Assembly (NCBI RefSeq): GCF_026684035.1 | Contig: NZ_CP113361.1 | Coordinates: 310,001-374,000 of the forward strand | Source: Methanogenium organophilum | Lineage (GTDB): Archaea; Halobacteriota; Methanomicrobia; Methanomicrobiales; Methanomicrobiaceae | Direction of reading: 5' to 3' | Length of the DNA stretch: 64,000 bases | Shown: piece by piece, positions 63,957-64,000 of the stretch | Position numbering within the stretch: position 1 is the stretch's first letter | Layout: each line of letters starts with the position of its first letter | Made by a program: the position numbers and the translations under genes | Notes under the pieces: model-generated | What the model saw: only the letters and a program-made list of their open reading frames with translations | The model's database searches: none | Told to the model about the DNA's origin: nothing

Positions 63957-64000
63957 TAAGCATTTCGGCCCTACAGAAAGGGAACAGGTGCTTTTTGTAA

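Overview
This window comes from a euryarchaeal methanogen, most likely a member of the Methanomicrobiales. The signs are three methanofuran genes (MfnB, MfnD, MfnF), an HdrA-type heterodisulfide reductase paralog, SepCysS for tRNA-dependent cysteine formation, a methanogen-type ThiI with a CxxC motif, topoisomerase VI, an archaeal ether-lipid prenyltransferase, archaeal RNase P, KEOPS and proteasome proteins, and an A-type ATP synthase. Genes are tightly packed with many ATGA/TGATG-type overlaps. TATA boxes often lie so close to the start codon that leaderless mRNAs are likely. I see no CRISPR array, rRNA or intact insertion sequence. Genus cannot be assigned from sequence reading alone.

Layout. 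1-16.6 kb: mostly single genes and pairs (MscS channel, dual-wHTH regulator with an Hsp20-like protein, guaB with mfnB, tmk, valS, DUF92, a YchF/OLA1-type GTPase, a MATE exporter, nadM, larB). 16.6-21.1 kb: an operon of a small membrane protein, hisS, top6B and top6A. 21.1-25.2 kb: DUF2150, thiI and pscS with a small overlapping upstream gene. 25.3-29.9 kb: a transposase-like zinc-finger ORF, mfnF-mfnD, surE and a HEAT-repeat protein. 32.3-32.6 kb: tRNA-Tyr (with intron) and tRNA-Asp. 34.3-39.0 kb: the archaeal RNase P / proteasome / SBDS / L37Ae / Rpo12 / Brix / Pcc1 / prefoldin superoperon, from which the exosome genes Rrp4, Rrp41 and Rrp42 are absent. 39.1-50.9 kb: moaC, nnrDE, a DHH nuclease, PUA-NAC-TrmI, pyrBI with a small leader ORF, and a gamma-carbonic anhydrase / short HdrA / mtnA / DUF116 cluster. 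51-54.2 kb: tRNA-Arg, trm1, a DRG GTPase and a LysE-family exporter.

The most unusual content is the A-ATP synthase operon at the right edge (63956 down to 54222, minus strand), in the order H-I-K-E-C-F-A-B-D-G. The rotor subunit K is one 482-residue polypeptide of six fused hairpins with an exact 80-residue period. Five hairpins carry the ion-binding Glu and Gln of sodium-type sites; the first has lost both, and the last lacks the Gln that would have completed that first site. Subunit C, normally soluble, starts with a predicted membrane helix. Together these suggest a rotor with a reduced, fixed ion-to-hairpin ratio and a membrane-anchored central-stalk socket.

Several genes fall below the usual size cut-off: rpo12 (43 aa), a 59-aa ORF coupled to pscS, a small zinc-ribbon membrane ORF after mfnF, a 33-aa membrane ORF ending the ATPase operon, and a 30-codon ORF whose stop overlaps the pyrB start.
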